Shown here piece by piece: positions 14,924 through 22,691 of a stretch of DNA of 36,083 nucleotides. Position 1 is the stretch's first letter, and the number at the start of each line of letters is the position of its first letter. The position numbers were made by a program, and so were the translations under genes. This DNA comes from Actinomadura chibensis NBRC 106107 (GTDB lineage: Bacteria > Actinomycetota > Actinomycetes > Streptosporangiales > Streptosporangiaceae), in contig NZ_BCQP01000090.1 in NCBI RefSeq assembly GCF_001552135.1, forward strand, positions 1 to 36,083. The letters run 5' to 3'. The notes below the pieces were generated by a model that saw nothing but the letters and a program-made list of their open reading frames with translations, did no database searches and was not told the DNA's origin.

Positions 14924-15967
14924 TCAGGGACTCGGGTCGCTGTCGCCGAGGCCGCTCTCGGGAAGGTCGAACGAGGTGTCGATCGGATCGAGGTCGAGGT
15001 CGTAGGGCTGCCCGTAGTGGGGGTCCGGATCCAGCGGGTTGTAGGCGACGTACTCCTGGCCGGTCACCGGGTCCTGCGGCCAGTCCGGGGTGGGATCGAC
15101 CGGGTCCTGGGGTTCGATATGGGCGGTGTCCTCGTAGGGCTGCCGCACGCCGTGATCGACGTGGTCGGCCGCGTAAGCCTGATCCGTCTGGCCCGCGTGG
15201 TCCGGCTGGTCCGGCTGGTCGGCCTGGTCCGCCGGTTCCGCGAGATCGTCCGTGTCGTGGGACGCCCACCAGAGCCCGGCTCCGGCGGCGGGCACGGCGG
15301 CCGCGGCGAGCCAGCGCACGCGGGTCTCCTCCTCATAGGCGCCGGTGAAGTCGGGGACGAGCCCGGGGGCGGGGCGTGCGCCGGGGACGTGCAGCCAGGC
15401 ACGCGCCCGGTAGCCCTTGGAGCGCAGGACGACCTGGACGGGTTGGAAGTCAGGCGCCCCGAGGGTGCCGTCATAGTTCTGGGAGAAGACCTGGTCGTAC
15501 AGATCGTCGGACACGATGACCACCAGGTCGGCGTCCCCGTTGCGCTTGAGCGCCTTGCGCGGCGGATCGGAGTCGAGCATCCGGCAGGCCGCGACCACGC
15601 CGGTCCCGACGTAGCCGGTCAAGGCGATCTGCACCGGTCCCTGCGCCAGCGCCATCCGCATCCGCAGCCGGCCCGCCCTGCCCGGCCGGGAGTTGACCTG
15701 GTGCAGGGCGCTGTGCACGGCACGGATGACGGTCGGCAGCACATGGGCCTCGTTGATGCCCGCCGGAAGGATGATCAACTGCCCGTCGCCCTGGTCCTGG
15801 CGGGCGCACGTGGCGGGGCCGAGCCCCGCGGCGCGAAGCGCGTTGACCATGCTCCACAGGAGCCGTCCCTGAGCGTCGACCTGCTCGGGCGCGGTCCGTC
15901 TGGAATAGGCCTCCAGATCGACGACGAAGCTGATCCGGCGCACGGCCGGTGGATTTCCCTTGCCCAT
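14924..15967 (-). CDS. Nucleotide-cyclase-fold protein with membrane helix and acidic tail
   Basis: The product has 347 residues. Residues 10-140 follow the class III cyclase pattern: FVVDLEAYS with Asp17, QGDG with Asp61 (the two metal-binding positions), RMRMALAQG, and GTGVVAACRML with the arginine (129) in place. The catalytic Asn expected before it is Val, so cyclase activity is doubtful; such domains may instead bind nucleotides. A transmembrane stretch lies at about 219-235 (WLAAAAVPAAGAGLWW). The last 110 residues are Asp/Gln/Pro-rich with DQADQPDQPDHAGQTDQ-like repeats and are probably disordered. It lies upstream of the Hsp70 operon in the same direction, and could supply or sense the ligand of the island. 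ATG at 15967 has only a weak ribosome-binding site. Confidence 0.65.
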   Translation of the reverse strand: MGKGNPPAVRRISFVVDLEAYSRRTAPEQVDAQGRLLWSMVNALRAAGLGPATCARQDQGDGQLIILPAGINEAHVLPTVIRAVHSALHQVNSRPGRAGRLRMRMALAQGPVQIALTGYVGTGVVAACRMLDSDPPRKALKRNGDADLVVIVSDDLYDQVFSQNYDGTLGAPDFQPVQVVLRSKGYRARAWLHVPGARPAPGLVPDFTGAYEEETRVRWLAAAAVPAAGAGLWWASHDTDDLAEPADQADQPDQPDHAGQTDQAYAADHVDHGVRQPYEDTAHIEPQDPVDPTPDWPQDPVTGQEYVAYNPLDPDPHYGQPYDLDLDPIDTSFDLPESGLGDSDPSP

Positions 15968-16091
15968 GAGACGGTCCGCGAACTTCCTCTGCGTCGCGAT
16001 ATGTGGCGTCCGGTGCCGAAGCCATGGTGGCGGTAGACGTCCGCGGGAAATCCCGACTGGCCGAAACGGGTCACGCCCGGCGCGGTGATGA

Positions 16092-16994
16092 TCACTCCTC
16101 AGCGGGGGCCAGGACGATGTCGAACCGGACCTTCGACCAGGCGCCGTCGAGCACGCGGCCGTCGGGCGTCGGCGCGCCGGCCGGGCGCCTTTCGAAGTCC
16201 TTGACCAGCGAGTCCCGCACGCCGAAGACGGTGTCGGACTCCAGCAGGCCGTCGCCTCGCACGAAGACGTGCGTGACCAGCGTCCGGTAGCCGTCCGCCT
16301 TCACCAGGAAGTGCAGGTGGGAGGCGCGCATCGGAGAGCGGCCGACGGCGGCGAGCAGCGCGCCCACCGGGCCGTCGTGCGGGATCGGGTACGGGGTCGG
16401 CGTGGTCGCCCAGAACCGGTACTCCCCGTCCGGGCCGGTGAAGAGGTGGGCCCGTCCCCTGGTGCGGTCGTCGTCGTACTGCACGTCGTAGCGGCCGTCT
16501 GCGTCGGCCTCCCACACCTCGATCCTGGCGCCGGGGACGGGGGCACCCGCGGTGTCGCGGACGGTCCCCTCCACCCAGCACGGTTCGCCCGGCGCGCCCG
16601 CGGCGACGTCACCGCCGAGTTCGATCCGGGGCGCGCCGGCGACGAAGAACGGGCCGAGGACGGTCGCCTCGGTGGCGTCGCCGTGAGCCGGGTTGTTCAT
16701 CGTGATCATCTGCATGGACGCGCCGAGGACGTCCGAGAGCAGGATGAACTCCTGCCGCACGTCGTCGGTGATGTGGCCGACCCGGGTGAGGAACTCGATG
16801 CCCTTACGCCATTCCTCCTCGGTGAGCCGGACCTCGCGGAGAAAGGCGTGCAGATGCCGCACCAGCGCCCGCATCAGTTCCCCGAGCCGGGCGTCGGCGC
16901 AGTCGTCGAACGAGCGCAGCACCCGTTCGAGGAGGTCCTGTTCGCGGCGCGCCTGTTCCGCCATGGCGTCGGGCGGGGTGTGGTCGTGGGTCAT
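16092..16994 (-). CDS. Intradiol ring-cleavage dioxygenase (hydroxyquinol/catechol 1,2-dioxygenase type)
   Basis: The product has 300 residues, the usual length. The N-terminal helical dimerisation part (about 1-105) precedes the beta-sandwich core. The non-haem iron(III) ligands are visible: Tyr169 (DGRYDVQY), Tyr202 (PYPIPHDGP), His226 and His228 (ASHLHFLVKADGY). The enzyme opens the ring of a catechol or 1,2,4-benzenetriol between the two hydroxyls to give a muconate or maleylacetate. The sequence GPFFVAGAP and the ending are typical of the hydroxyquinol-type group, but the exact substrate is not certain. No other aromatic-degradation gene lies nearby. ATG at 16994 is kept; GGAG lies upstream in the leader. 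Confidence 0.9.
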   Translation of the reverse strand: MTHDHTPPDAMAEQARREQDLLERVLRSFDDCADARLGELMRALVRHLHAFLREVRLTEEEWRKGIEFLTRVGHITDDVRQEFILLSDVLGASMQMITMNNPAHGDATEATVLGPFFVAGAPRIELGGDVAAGAPGEPCWVEGTVRDTAGAPVPGARIEVWEADADGRYDVQYDDDRTRGRAHLFTGPDGEYRFWATTPTPYPIPHDGPVGALLAAVGRSPMRASHLHFLVKADGYRTLVTHVFVRGDGLLESDTVFGVRDSLVKDFERRPAGAPTPDGRVLDGAWSKVRFDIVLAPAEE

Positions 16995-17372
16995 CGGGGC
17001 TCGGCTCCTTCCCAGGCCGCCCGGGGCGGGGCGGCGAGGTCGTCGGCGGTCACGGTTGGAAGGTTCCCACCGGGGGGCGCAGGCCGTCTAAGGGGGCGCG
17101 CGGCAATGGACGTCTATTGCCGCCCCAGTTTCCACTGAACTGCGGGGGTAATGGCCGTTGATTAGGCGCGTTTCGCGGTTTTGTCAGTCTGGCGAGTCGG
17201 CCGGGTACGCACCGTAGCCGTGTTTGGACTGTCCATTTTGTATCATGGGCCAACAGCATAGATAACGAAACAGCAAAGAATGATCAACTGATCTTGCCCG
17301 GCCCCGGCCGCCGTGTTGCGCTTTCCCTCAGCCCCGCAACCAACAACCACTGGGTACGAAGGAGTGCGCAAA
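16995..17372. other. Divergent intergenic region with possible promoter
   Basis: Nothing coding is seen in these 378 bases. The right half is AT-rich (about 17225-17290). On the plus strand TTGTAT (17238-17243) is followed after 17 bases by GATAAC (17261-17266), a plausible promoter for the lectin gene about 105 bases downstream. The lectin ribosome-binding site AAGGAG is at 17359-17364. Confidence 0.4.
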
Positions 17373-17861
17373 GTGCACAGAATTGTCCTCAGGGCGACGG
17401 TCGTCGGGCTGGCCGGTACGGGATGTGCGCTCGGCATGGCGGCGGCCGCGAACGCGGAGACCTACTACAACCGGGCCGACGGCAGTTACCTCGGCGTGTA
17501 CGCCGACACCCCCCGCAACGGCGCTCCGGTGGAGCTCGGCTTCGACCCCCGCGACAACCCGCGGGCCAACTGGGGCAAGGCGAACGGCTCCTACGGGCTG
17601 TACATCTACCCGTGGGCCAACACCAACTACTCCATCGACGACCACGGCTGGGGCGGCGCCAAGACGAAGGTCGACGTATGGCAGCGGGTCAACCAGGCCA
17701 ATGTCCAATGGCGCACCTACAGCCTCGGCGGCGGCTGGTTCGCCATCAAGTCCGCCCGCACCGACGTCAACCTCTGCATCGATGACCCCGGAGCGAGCAC
17801 CGACGGCATCCAGGTCTGGATGTACGGATGCAACGGCAGCAAGGCGCAGTCATTCCAGTGA
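17373..17861 (+). CDS. Secreted ricin-B-like lectin domain protein
   Basis: The product has 162 residues. A signal peptide (residues 1-28, ending AAANA before ETYYN) directs export. The mature part of about 134 residues has repeated W/Q-rich segments (VDVWQRVNQANVQWR, GGGWFAIKSARTD, IQVWMYGCNGSKAQSFQ) typical of a ricin-type beta-trefoil that binds sugars or cell-wall polymers. It has no attached enzyme. GTG at 17373 fits AAGGAG at 17359-17364; GTG 17364 and TTG 17313 have no suitable spacing. A strong hairpin follows the stop codon, so it appears to be a single-gene unit. Confidence 0.75.
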   Translation: MHRIVLRATVVGLAGTGCALGMAAAANAETYYNRADGSYLGVYADTPRNGAPVELGFDPRDNPRANWGKANGSYGLYIYPWANTNYSIDDHGWGGAKTKVDVWQRVNQANVQWRTYSLGGGWFAIKSARTDVNLCIDDPGASTDGIQVWMYGCNGSKAQSFQ

Positions 17862-17895
17862 TACCGAAGCCCGGACATTGACTGACTGACGCCGG

Positions 17896-17931
17896 CCTGG
17901 CGCGGCGTTCCCTCGGGAAGGCCACGCCAGG
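17896..17931 (+). terminator. Long hairpin after the lectin gene
   Basis: CCTGGCG at 17896-17902 pairs with CGCCAGG at 17925-17931; after one mismatch GGC pairs with GCC, and the inner TTCCC pairs with GGGAA. The stem is extended and GC-rich, with no T-tract. It separates the lectin gene from the envelope module. Confidence 0.65.
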
Positions 17932-17961
17932 TCCGCTCCGTGAGAAAGGCATGACAAGGCA

Positions 17962-18858
17962 TTGGCAAGGTTGTACACGGCCACCGCCGCGGCGGTGGCT
18001 CTGATCGCGTTGAGTTCCTGCTCGTCATCGGCGTCGGAGGCGAAGGAGCGCGAACCCGCCCTCGGTCCGGTGCCGGTCATCGACGGCCGGAACGTCAGCT
18101 TTCCGATGGATCAGTACATGCTGAGCGACGACGACCTGGTCACGGTCCAGCGCGGCCGCCGCGCCGCGGCCCAATCCTGCATTCGCAAAATCCTTGGAAA
18201 CGTGTTCCTCTCGGACCTCGGGCCACAGGTGCCCATCCGCGCTTCCAACCGCTACCTCAGCTACCTCGACCCGCGGCTCGCGGGCTCGCTCGGGTACCGC
18301 GACCTGGTCGACGTCCGCGAGACCAGGAAGGGCAAGTCCCGGCCGATACCCGAGAGCTACCGGCAGAAGGCGATGGACGTCCTCTTCGGAAACGTCCGCT
18401 CGGTGAACGGCCGCGCCGTTCCGGCGGGCGGCTGCGACGCCGAGGCGGAACGGCAGATCACCAGCGGGGTGACGAAGAAGCTCGACACGCGGATGCTGGC
18501 GTTCCAGGCGACGCAGAAGACCGAGGCCGATTCCAGGTTCACGGCCGGGCTCGCCAAATGGAGCGCGTGCATGAGCCGGTCCGGATTCACCTACAAGAGC
18601 CCGCGGGCGGCGATGACCGATCCCCGCTGGGCGCAGGTCGGCGCCGACGGAATCAACCGCGCGCCCGCGAAGCCGGACCAGATCGCCGTGGCCAAGGCCG
18701 ACGCGGCCTGCCGGAAAGAGACGAACCTCTACGGCATCTGGGTCGCGGTCGAGACCGCCTACCAGAAGCAGACCATCGCCAAGATGGAGCCCCAACTCCT
18801 CGAAGCCAAGAAGAATGATCAGGTGCTCCTGAGCAATGCCCGCGCGGCGGGCGGCTGA
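17962..18858 (+). CDS. Predicted lipoprotein of the envelope module
   Basis: The product has 298 residues. A short signal peptide ends in the lipobox ALSSC, giving lipidation at Cys20. The mature part is helical and Lys/Asp-rich with conserved-looking Cys residues (in AAQSCIRK, PAGGCD, WSACMSR and AACRKE) that may form disulfides. No known enzymatic motif is seen. The start TTG at 17962 is preceded by AAGG; no better start exists upstream in frame. It lies 77 bases before the adaptor gene and probably starts the operon. It is likely an accessory or substrate-binding lipoprotein of the adjacent exporter. Confidence 0.6.
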   Translation: MARLYTATAAAVALIALSSCSSSASEAKEREPALGPVPVIDGRNVSFPMDQYMLSDDDLVTVQRGRRAAAQSCIRKILGNVFLSDLGPQVPIRASNRYLSYLDPRLAGSLGYRDLVDVRETRKGKSRPIPESYRQKAMDVLFGNVRSVNGRAVPAGGCDAEAERQITSGVTKKLDTRMLAFQATQKTEADSRFTAGLAKWSACMSRSGFTYKSPRAAMTDPRWAQVGADGINRAPAKPDQIAVAKADAACRKETNLYGIWVAVETAYQKQTIAKMEPQLLEAKKNDQVLLSNARAAGG

Positions 18859-18935
18859 CGCGCGGGGCGACTCCCGCACTCGGCGAGCACGGGTCGCCGC
18901 TCCCGACTTCCTCGATCAGACGGGCATTCCGCCTC

Positions 18936-20186
18936 ATGGCTTCCACTCCCCCTGGCCTCCCGGCCGACCGCGGCGACGACGCCGAAGCGACGAGTCCCGC
19001 GCCGTTTCCGGGCGCGCGCCGCGGCAGGCGGCTGCTGCTCGGCGGCGCGCTCGCCGCGGTCGCCGTCTCGGTCGGCGGCATCGCCGCGTCCGCGCTGATC
19101 AAGTCACCGCAGCAGGTCGCCGCCGACGCACGGGCGCCGAAGCCCTCGGTCCTGTCGGCGGTCGTGGAACGGCGCGTCCTGACCGAGACGGTGGTCGTCC
19201 GCGGGACGGTCGCGCCGGGAAAGGCCATCGAGGTCGTCCCCACCGTGTCCGGAGAGGGAAAGGCGGTGATCACCCGCCGAACCGTCAGAACGGGGCAGCG
19301 GATCAAACCCGGAACGGTCGTCGCGGAGGTTTCGGGACGCCCCGTCATCGCGCTCCGCGGCTTCATCCCGGCCTATCGGGACATCCAGCCGGGGGTCAAA
19401 GGGCCGGACGTCAAACAGTTGCAGGCCGCGCTCAGGGAGATCGGCTACACGATCACCGACCGGGTCGGGACGTTCGGTTCGTCCACCCAGGCGGCGGTGC
19501 GGAAACTGTTCGTCGACAAGGGCTACGAACCCGTCAACAGAACCGCGGCGCCGGAAGGCGGCGGAGACGGGCCTGCGGATCCCCGCAAGGCCCCGCTCAC
19601 CTCCGCCAAAGGCAAGCCCAGGACCGAGACCCTTCTCAAGTCGGGGGAGGTGGTGTTCGTCCCGAAGTTCCCCGCGCGGGTCACGCGGGTGAGGGCCGGG
19701 TTGGGCGCCGAGGTCAAGGGGGCGGTGTGCACGCTGGCGGCCGGTGAACTGGTGGTGCGCGGAACCCTCAGCGGAGCCGACCGCAGACTGGTGAGCACCG
19801 GGAAACCGGTGAAGATCTTCAGCGACGAGAACGGCGTCACCGTGCAGGGGTCGGTCTCGTCCATCGGCGCCTTCAACGAAGGCGGCGAAGGCGCGGACGC
19901 GCCCGGATATCCGTTCAAGGTCACAGGCCGGCGCCCGTTGCCCGAGAAGCTCGCCGGGCAGGATGTGCGCCTGACGATCGAGGCCGCCAGCACGGACGGC
20001 CCCGTGCTCGTCGTCCCCGCGTCGGCGGTCTACGCGGTCGCCGACGGCAGCACCCAGGTCATGAGGCTCGGGCCCGGCGACGAACAGCGGCGGATAGCGG
20101 TGACCACGGGCGCGACTGGCGGCGGATTCGTGGAAGTGAAAGGCTCCGGCCTGGCCGAGGGCGACAGGGTCGTGGTCGGGAAATGA
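18936..20186 (+). CDS. Membrane-fusion/adaptor protein with peptidoglycan-binding domain
   Basis: The product has 416 residues. One N-terminal transmembrane helix (about 32-52, LLLGGALAAVAVSVGGIAASA) is followed by a HlyD/MacA-like extracellular part. A peptidoglycan-binding-1 domain is visible at about 145-190: PGVKGPDVKQLQAALREIGY and FGSSTQAAVRKL. The C-terminal part repeats barrel-sandwich motifs (VLVVPASAVYAVADGSTQVM). Such proteins join an ABC exporter to the cell wall in Gram-positive bacteria. ATG 18936 has only a weak ribosome-binding site. The ATPase gene overlaps it by four bases, so the three genes to 22200 are one operon. Confidence 0.85.
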   Translation: MASTPPGLPADRGDDAEATSPAPFPGARRGRRLLLGGALAAVAVSVGGIAASALIKSPQQVAADARAPKPSVLSAVVERRVLTETVVVRGTVAPGKAIEVVPTVSGEGKAVITRRTVRTGQRIKPGTVVAEVSGRPVIALRGFIPAYRDIQPGVKGPDVKQLQAALREIGYTITDRVGTFGSSTQAAVRKLFVDKGYEPVNRTAAPEGGGDGPADPRKAPLTSAKGKPRTETLLKSGEVVFVPKFPARVTRVRAGLGAEVKGAVCTLAAGELVVRGTLSGADRRLVSTGKPVKIFSDENGVTVQGSVSSIGAFNEGGEGADAPGYPFKVTGRRPLPEKLAGQDVRLTIEAASTDGPVLVVPASAVYAVADGSTQVMRLGPGDEQRRIAVTTGATGGGFVEVKGSGLAEGDRVVVGK

Positions 20187-20914
20187 CCGCGCCCCGGCCG
20201 CCGGTCATCGCGTTCGACGCGGTCTCCAAGACCTATCCCGGACCGCCCCCCGTCACCGCCCTCCGGCCCTCACACCTCACGGTCTCGCCCGGTGAATACG
20301 TCACCGTCGTCGGCCCGTCCGGCTCCGGGAAATCGACATTCCTGAATATCGCGGGACTGCTCGACCGTCCGAGCGGAGGGGCCTACCGGCTCGACGGGAT
20401 CGACACCGGGGCGTTGTCCGACCAGGATCGGACCTCGCTGCGCGGCCGCAGGCTCGGGTTCGTCTTCCAGTCGTTCCACCTGATGCCGCGCCGCAGCGCG
20501 GTCGAGAACGTGATGCTGGCGCTGCTGTACACCGGTTCTCCGCGCGGGCGCCGGATCGAGCGGGCCACCGAAACGCTCCAGCGGGTCGGGCTCGGACACC
20601 GGAGCCACGCCATGGCCGGGCAGTTGTCGGGCGGCGAACGGCAGCGGGTCGCCATCGCCCGCGCGCTGGTGAACCGGCCGAGCCTGCTCCTCTGCGACGA
20701 GCCGACCGGGAACCTCGACACCGCCACCGCGGCGACCGTGCTCGCCCTGATCGACGAATTGCACGCCGAGGGTTTCACGGTGCTGGTCGTCACCCACGAT
20801 CCCGGCGTCGCCGCGCGCGGACAGCGGTCGATCGTCATCCGGGACGGCGCGCTCACCGAGGCCGACCCCGCCGCCCTCGCGCGGGGGACCGTCCAGACGC
20901 AGACCCCATCATGA
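20183..20914 (+). CDS. ABC transporter ATP-binding protein, MacB/LolD type
   Basis: The product has 243 residues. Walker A is GPSGSGKS (44-51), the Q-loop lies in FVFQSFHLMPRRSAVENVMLALLYTG, the signature is LSGGERQRV, and Walker B is LLLCDEPTGNLD, with the switch His in VVTHD. The sequence LSDQDRTSLRGRRLGFVFQ is typical of the MacB/LolD/FtsE group, which energises extracytoplasmic substrate handling rather than classical import. It overlaps its neighbours by four bases at each side, so it partners the following permease. Confidence 0.95.
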   Translation: MTAPRPPVIAFDAVSKTYPGPPPVTALRPSHLTVSPGEYVTVVGPSGSGKSTFLNIAGLLDRPSGGAYRLDGIDTGALSDQDRTSLRGRRLGFVFQSFHLMPRRSAVENVMLALLYTGSPRGRRIERATETLQRVGLGHRSHAMAGQLSGGERQRVAIARALVNRPSLLLCDEPTGNLDTATAATVLALIDELHAEGFTVLVVTHDPGVAARGQRSIVIRDGALTEADPAALARGTVQTQTPS

Positions 20915-22200
20915 AAGGCGGCCTCGCTCGAAGTGTTCGGATGCGCCGCAAGCGCCGCGCCGCCCCCGTCCAGCCGACCCGGCTCTCCGCCCGGGACCTG
21001 CTGGACGAGGCCCTCTCCGGAATGCTCACCCGTCCCGGGCGGACCGGCCTGACCGTTCTCGGGACCATTCTCGGAATAGCGGCGTTCGTGGCGGTCCTCG
21101 GCCTCACCGCGACCGCGTCGGGGCAGATCTCCAAACGGTTCACCGCGCTCGCCGCGACCGAGGTCCTCGTCGAGGACTCGCCCGCCGATCCCGACGTCGC
21201 GGGCCCCGGATTCCCGGCCGACACCGAACAGCGCCTCACCCGCCTCAACGGCGTGGTCAATGCGGGCGTCTACTTCAGGGCGCCGATCCCCTCCATCGGG
21301 GACGGCGCGTCTCTGGTCGCGGCGCGGCCTCCGTCCCTGACCCGCGGCGAGGGGGAGCCGTTGAACGTGATGGCGGTATCGCCGGGCTATCTCAAAGCCG
21401 CCCACGCCACCGTCGGTTCGGGCAGGCTGTTCGACGCCTTTCATCAAAGGACGCGGCAAAGGGTGGCCGTGCTGGGGAAAGGGGCCGCGGCCAAACTCGG
21501 CATCACCCGGCTCGACACCCAGCCCGCCATCTTCGTCGGGGACACGGCGCTCACCGTCATCGGCATCGTCGACGGGGTCGACCGCCAGCCCGAAGCGCTG
21601 CTGTCGGTCCTGATCCCGTCCTCCACCGTGATCGACCTCTGGGGCCCGCCGAGCGGCAGGAACGACGAGCACCCGAAGGTGCTCATCGAAACCAGGCTCG
21701 GCGCGGCGCAGTTGATCGCCAAGCAGGCCGCCCTGGCCATCCGGCCCGACCAGCCCGACCGGTTCAAGGTCACCGCACCGCCCGACCCCGAGCACCTCAA
21801 GGACCAGGTGAAGACCGACCTCTCCGGCCTGTTCCTGGCGCTGGCCTCCATCTGCCTCATCGTGGGCGCCGTCGGAATCGCCAACACCACCCTCGTCGCG
21901 GTGATGGAACGGACCGGCGAGATCGGGCTGCGCCGCTCACTCGGCGCGCATCGCCGCCACATCGCCGCCCAGTTCCTCACCGAGTCCGCCACCCTCGGCC
22001 TCCTCGGCGGCCTGGTCGGGACGAGCCTCGGCGTGGCGACCGTCCTCGCCATCGCGATCGTCCAGGAGTGGACGCCGGTCCTGGCCTCCGTGACCGTCCT
22101 GCCCGCGCCGCTGATCGGCGCCCTCACCGGTCTGGTCGCCGGGCTCTATCCCGCGTGGCGGGCCTCCCGGATCGAGCCCGTGGAGGCTCTTCGCAGGTGA
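20911..22200 (+). CDS. ABC transporter permease, MacB/FtsX type
   Basis: The product has 429 residues with four transmembrane segments: one near 45-65 (LTVLGTILGIAAFVAVLGL) and three in the last 130 residues. Between them lies a large extracytoplasmic MacB-type periplasmic core domain. ERTGEIGLRRSLGAHRRHI is the classic coupling segment of the FtsX family. It forms a mechanotransmission-type pump with the ATPase and adaptor; the substrate is unknown. The nearby lytic-type secreted protein makes a role at the cell wall likely. ATG at 20911 overlaps the ATPase stop. Confidence 0.93.
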   Translation: MKGGLARSVRMRRKRRAAPVQPTRLSARDLLDEALSGMLTRPGRTGLTVLGTILGIAAFVAVLGLTATASGQISKRFTALAATEVLVEDSPADPDVAGPGFPADTEQRLTRLNGVVNAGVYFRAPIPSIGDGASLVAARPPSLTRGEGEPLNVMAVSPGYLKAAHATVGSGRLFDAFHQRTRQRVAVLGKGAAAKLGITRLDTQPAIFVGDTALTVIGIVDGVDRQPEALLSVLIPSSTVIDLWGPPSGRNDEHPKVLIETRLGAAQLIAKQAALAIRPDQPDRFKVTAPPDPEHLKDQVKTDLSGLFLALASICLIVGAVGIANTTLVAVMERTGEIGLRRSLGAHRRHIAAQFLTESATLGLLGGLVGTSLGVATVLAIAIVQEWTPVLASVTVLPAPLIGALTGLVAGLYPAWRASRIEPVEALRR

Positions 22201-22322
22201 GCATCGGCCTCGACAATCAGCGCTCGCGGCGAGCCGGCACGCGGCGGAGAACGCCGTCCCGTAAACATTTCGGGGCGTCCGCGTCCGGTCAGGAATCGGC
22301 GCGTCAAGGTCATCTTACGCCC

Positions 22323-22352
22323 TTGACTGATTCGTCCGAATGACTGCATAGT
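22323..22352 (+). promoter_or_regulatory. Sigma-70-like promoter in the 490-base leader of the large secreted protein
   Basis: TTGACT (22323-22328), 18 bases, then CATAGT (22347-22352). This is the best promoter-like sequence in the gap 22201-22691. Transcripts from it would carry about 330 bases of leader before the next gene, including a small frame at 22418-22456. I recognise no known riboswitch there. Confidence 0.5.
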
Positions 22353-22417
22353 TGATCAGCTCTCGACCTCCCACCTCGCACGAGGGCCCTGCACGGTTCC
22401 ATTCGAGGGAGTCCCTT

Positions 22418-22456
22418 ATGCGCAAAATCCCGCCGTACACCGAGCGCCGCCGTTAG
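22418..22456 (+). CDS. Possible 12-codon leader peptide
   Basis: ATG at 22418 is preceded by GAGGGAG with 6 bases of spacing and encodes MRKIPPYTERRR before a TAG. The strong ribosome-binding site in a long leader suggests a translated regulatory frame. The run of Pro-Pro and terminal Arg residues could slow ribosomes. There is no database proof, and the frame may be chance. Confidence 0.35.
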   Translation: MRKIPPYTERRR

Positions 22457-22691
22457 CGATTACCCAAACGGGTCGCTTCCAGCGCTGACGCAATACGCCT
22501 GACGCTCAGGCCACTTCTCCCGCCGCGGGATCACCGGGCGGGCTCATCGGGGTGAGCAGGCCCGGCCCGCCTACTCACCAGGGCGAACAACGCTCGCGGA
22601 AAGAACCGCGTATCAAAGCGTCCCTTTCTCCCCGCCGATCAACCCTGCATGCCATTCACACGCGTCTTCGCCTCCATGGATAGGAGAACAG

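Noticed and set aside
3047..15967. Interpreting the island as a conservon (cvn) locus
   Set aside because: Conservons need a sensor-kinase-like protein, a roadblock protein, a DUF742 protein and a small Ras-like GTPase in this order. None of the first three is present.
22201..22691. Known riboswitch, in particular the c-di-AMP (ydaO) type usual before wall hydrolases
   Set aside because: The conserved core bases of that riboswitch are not present.
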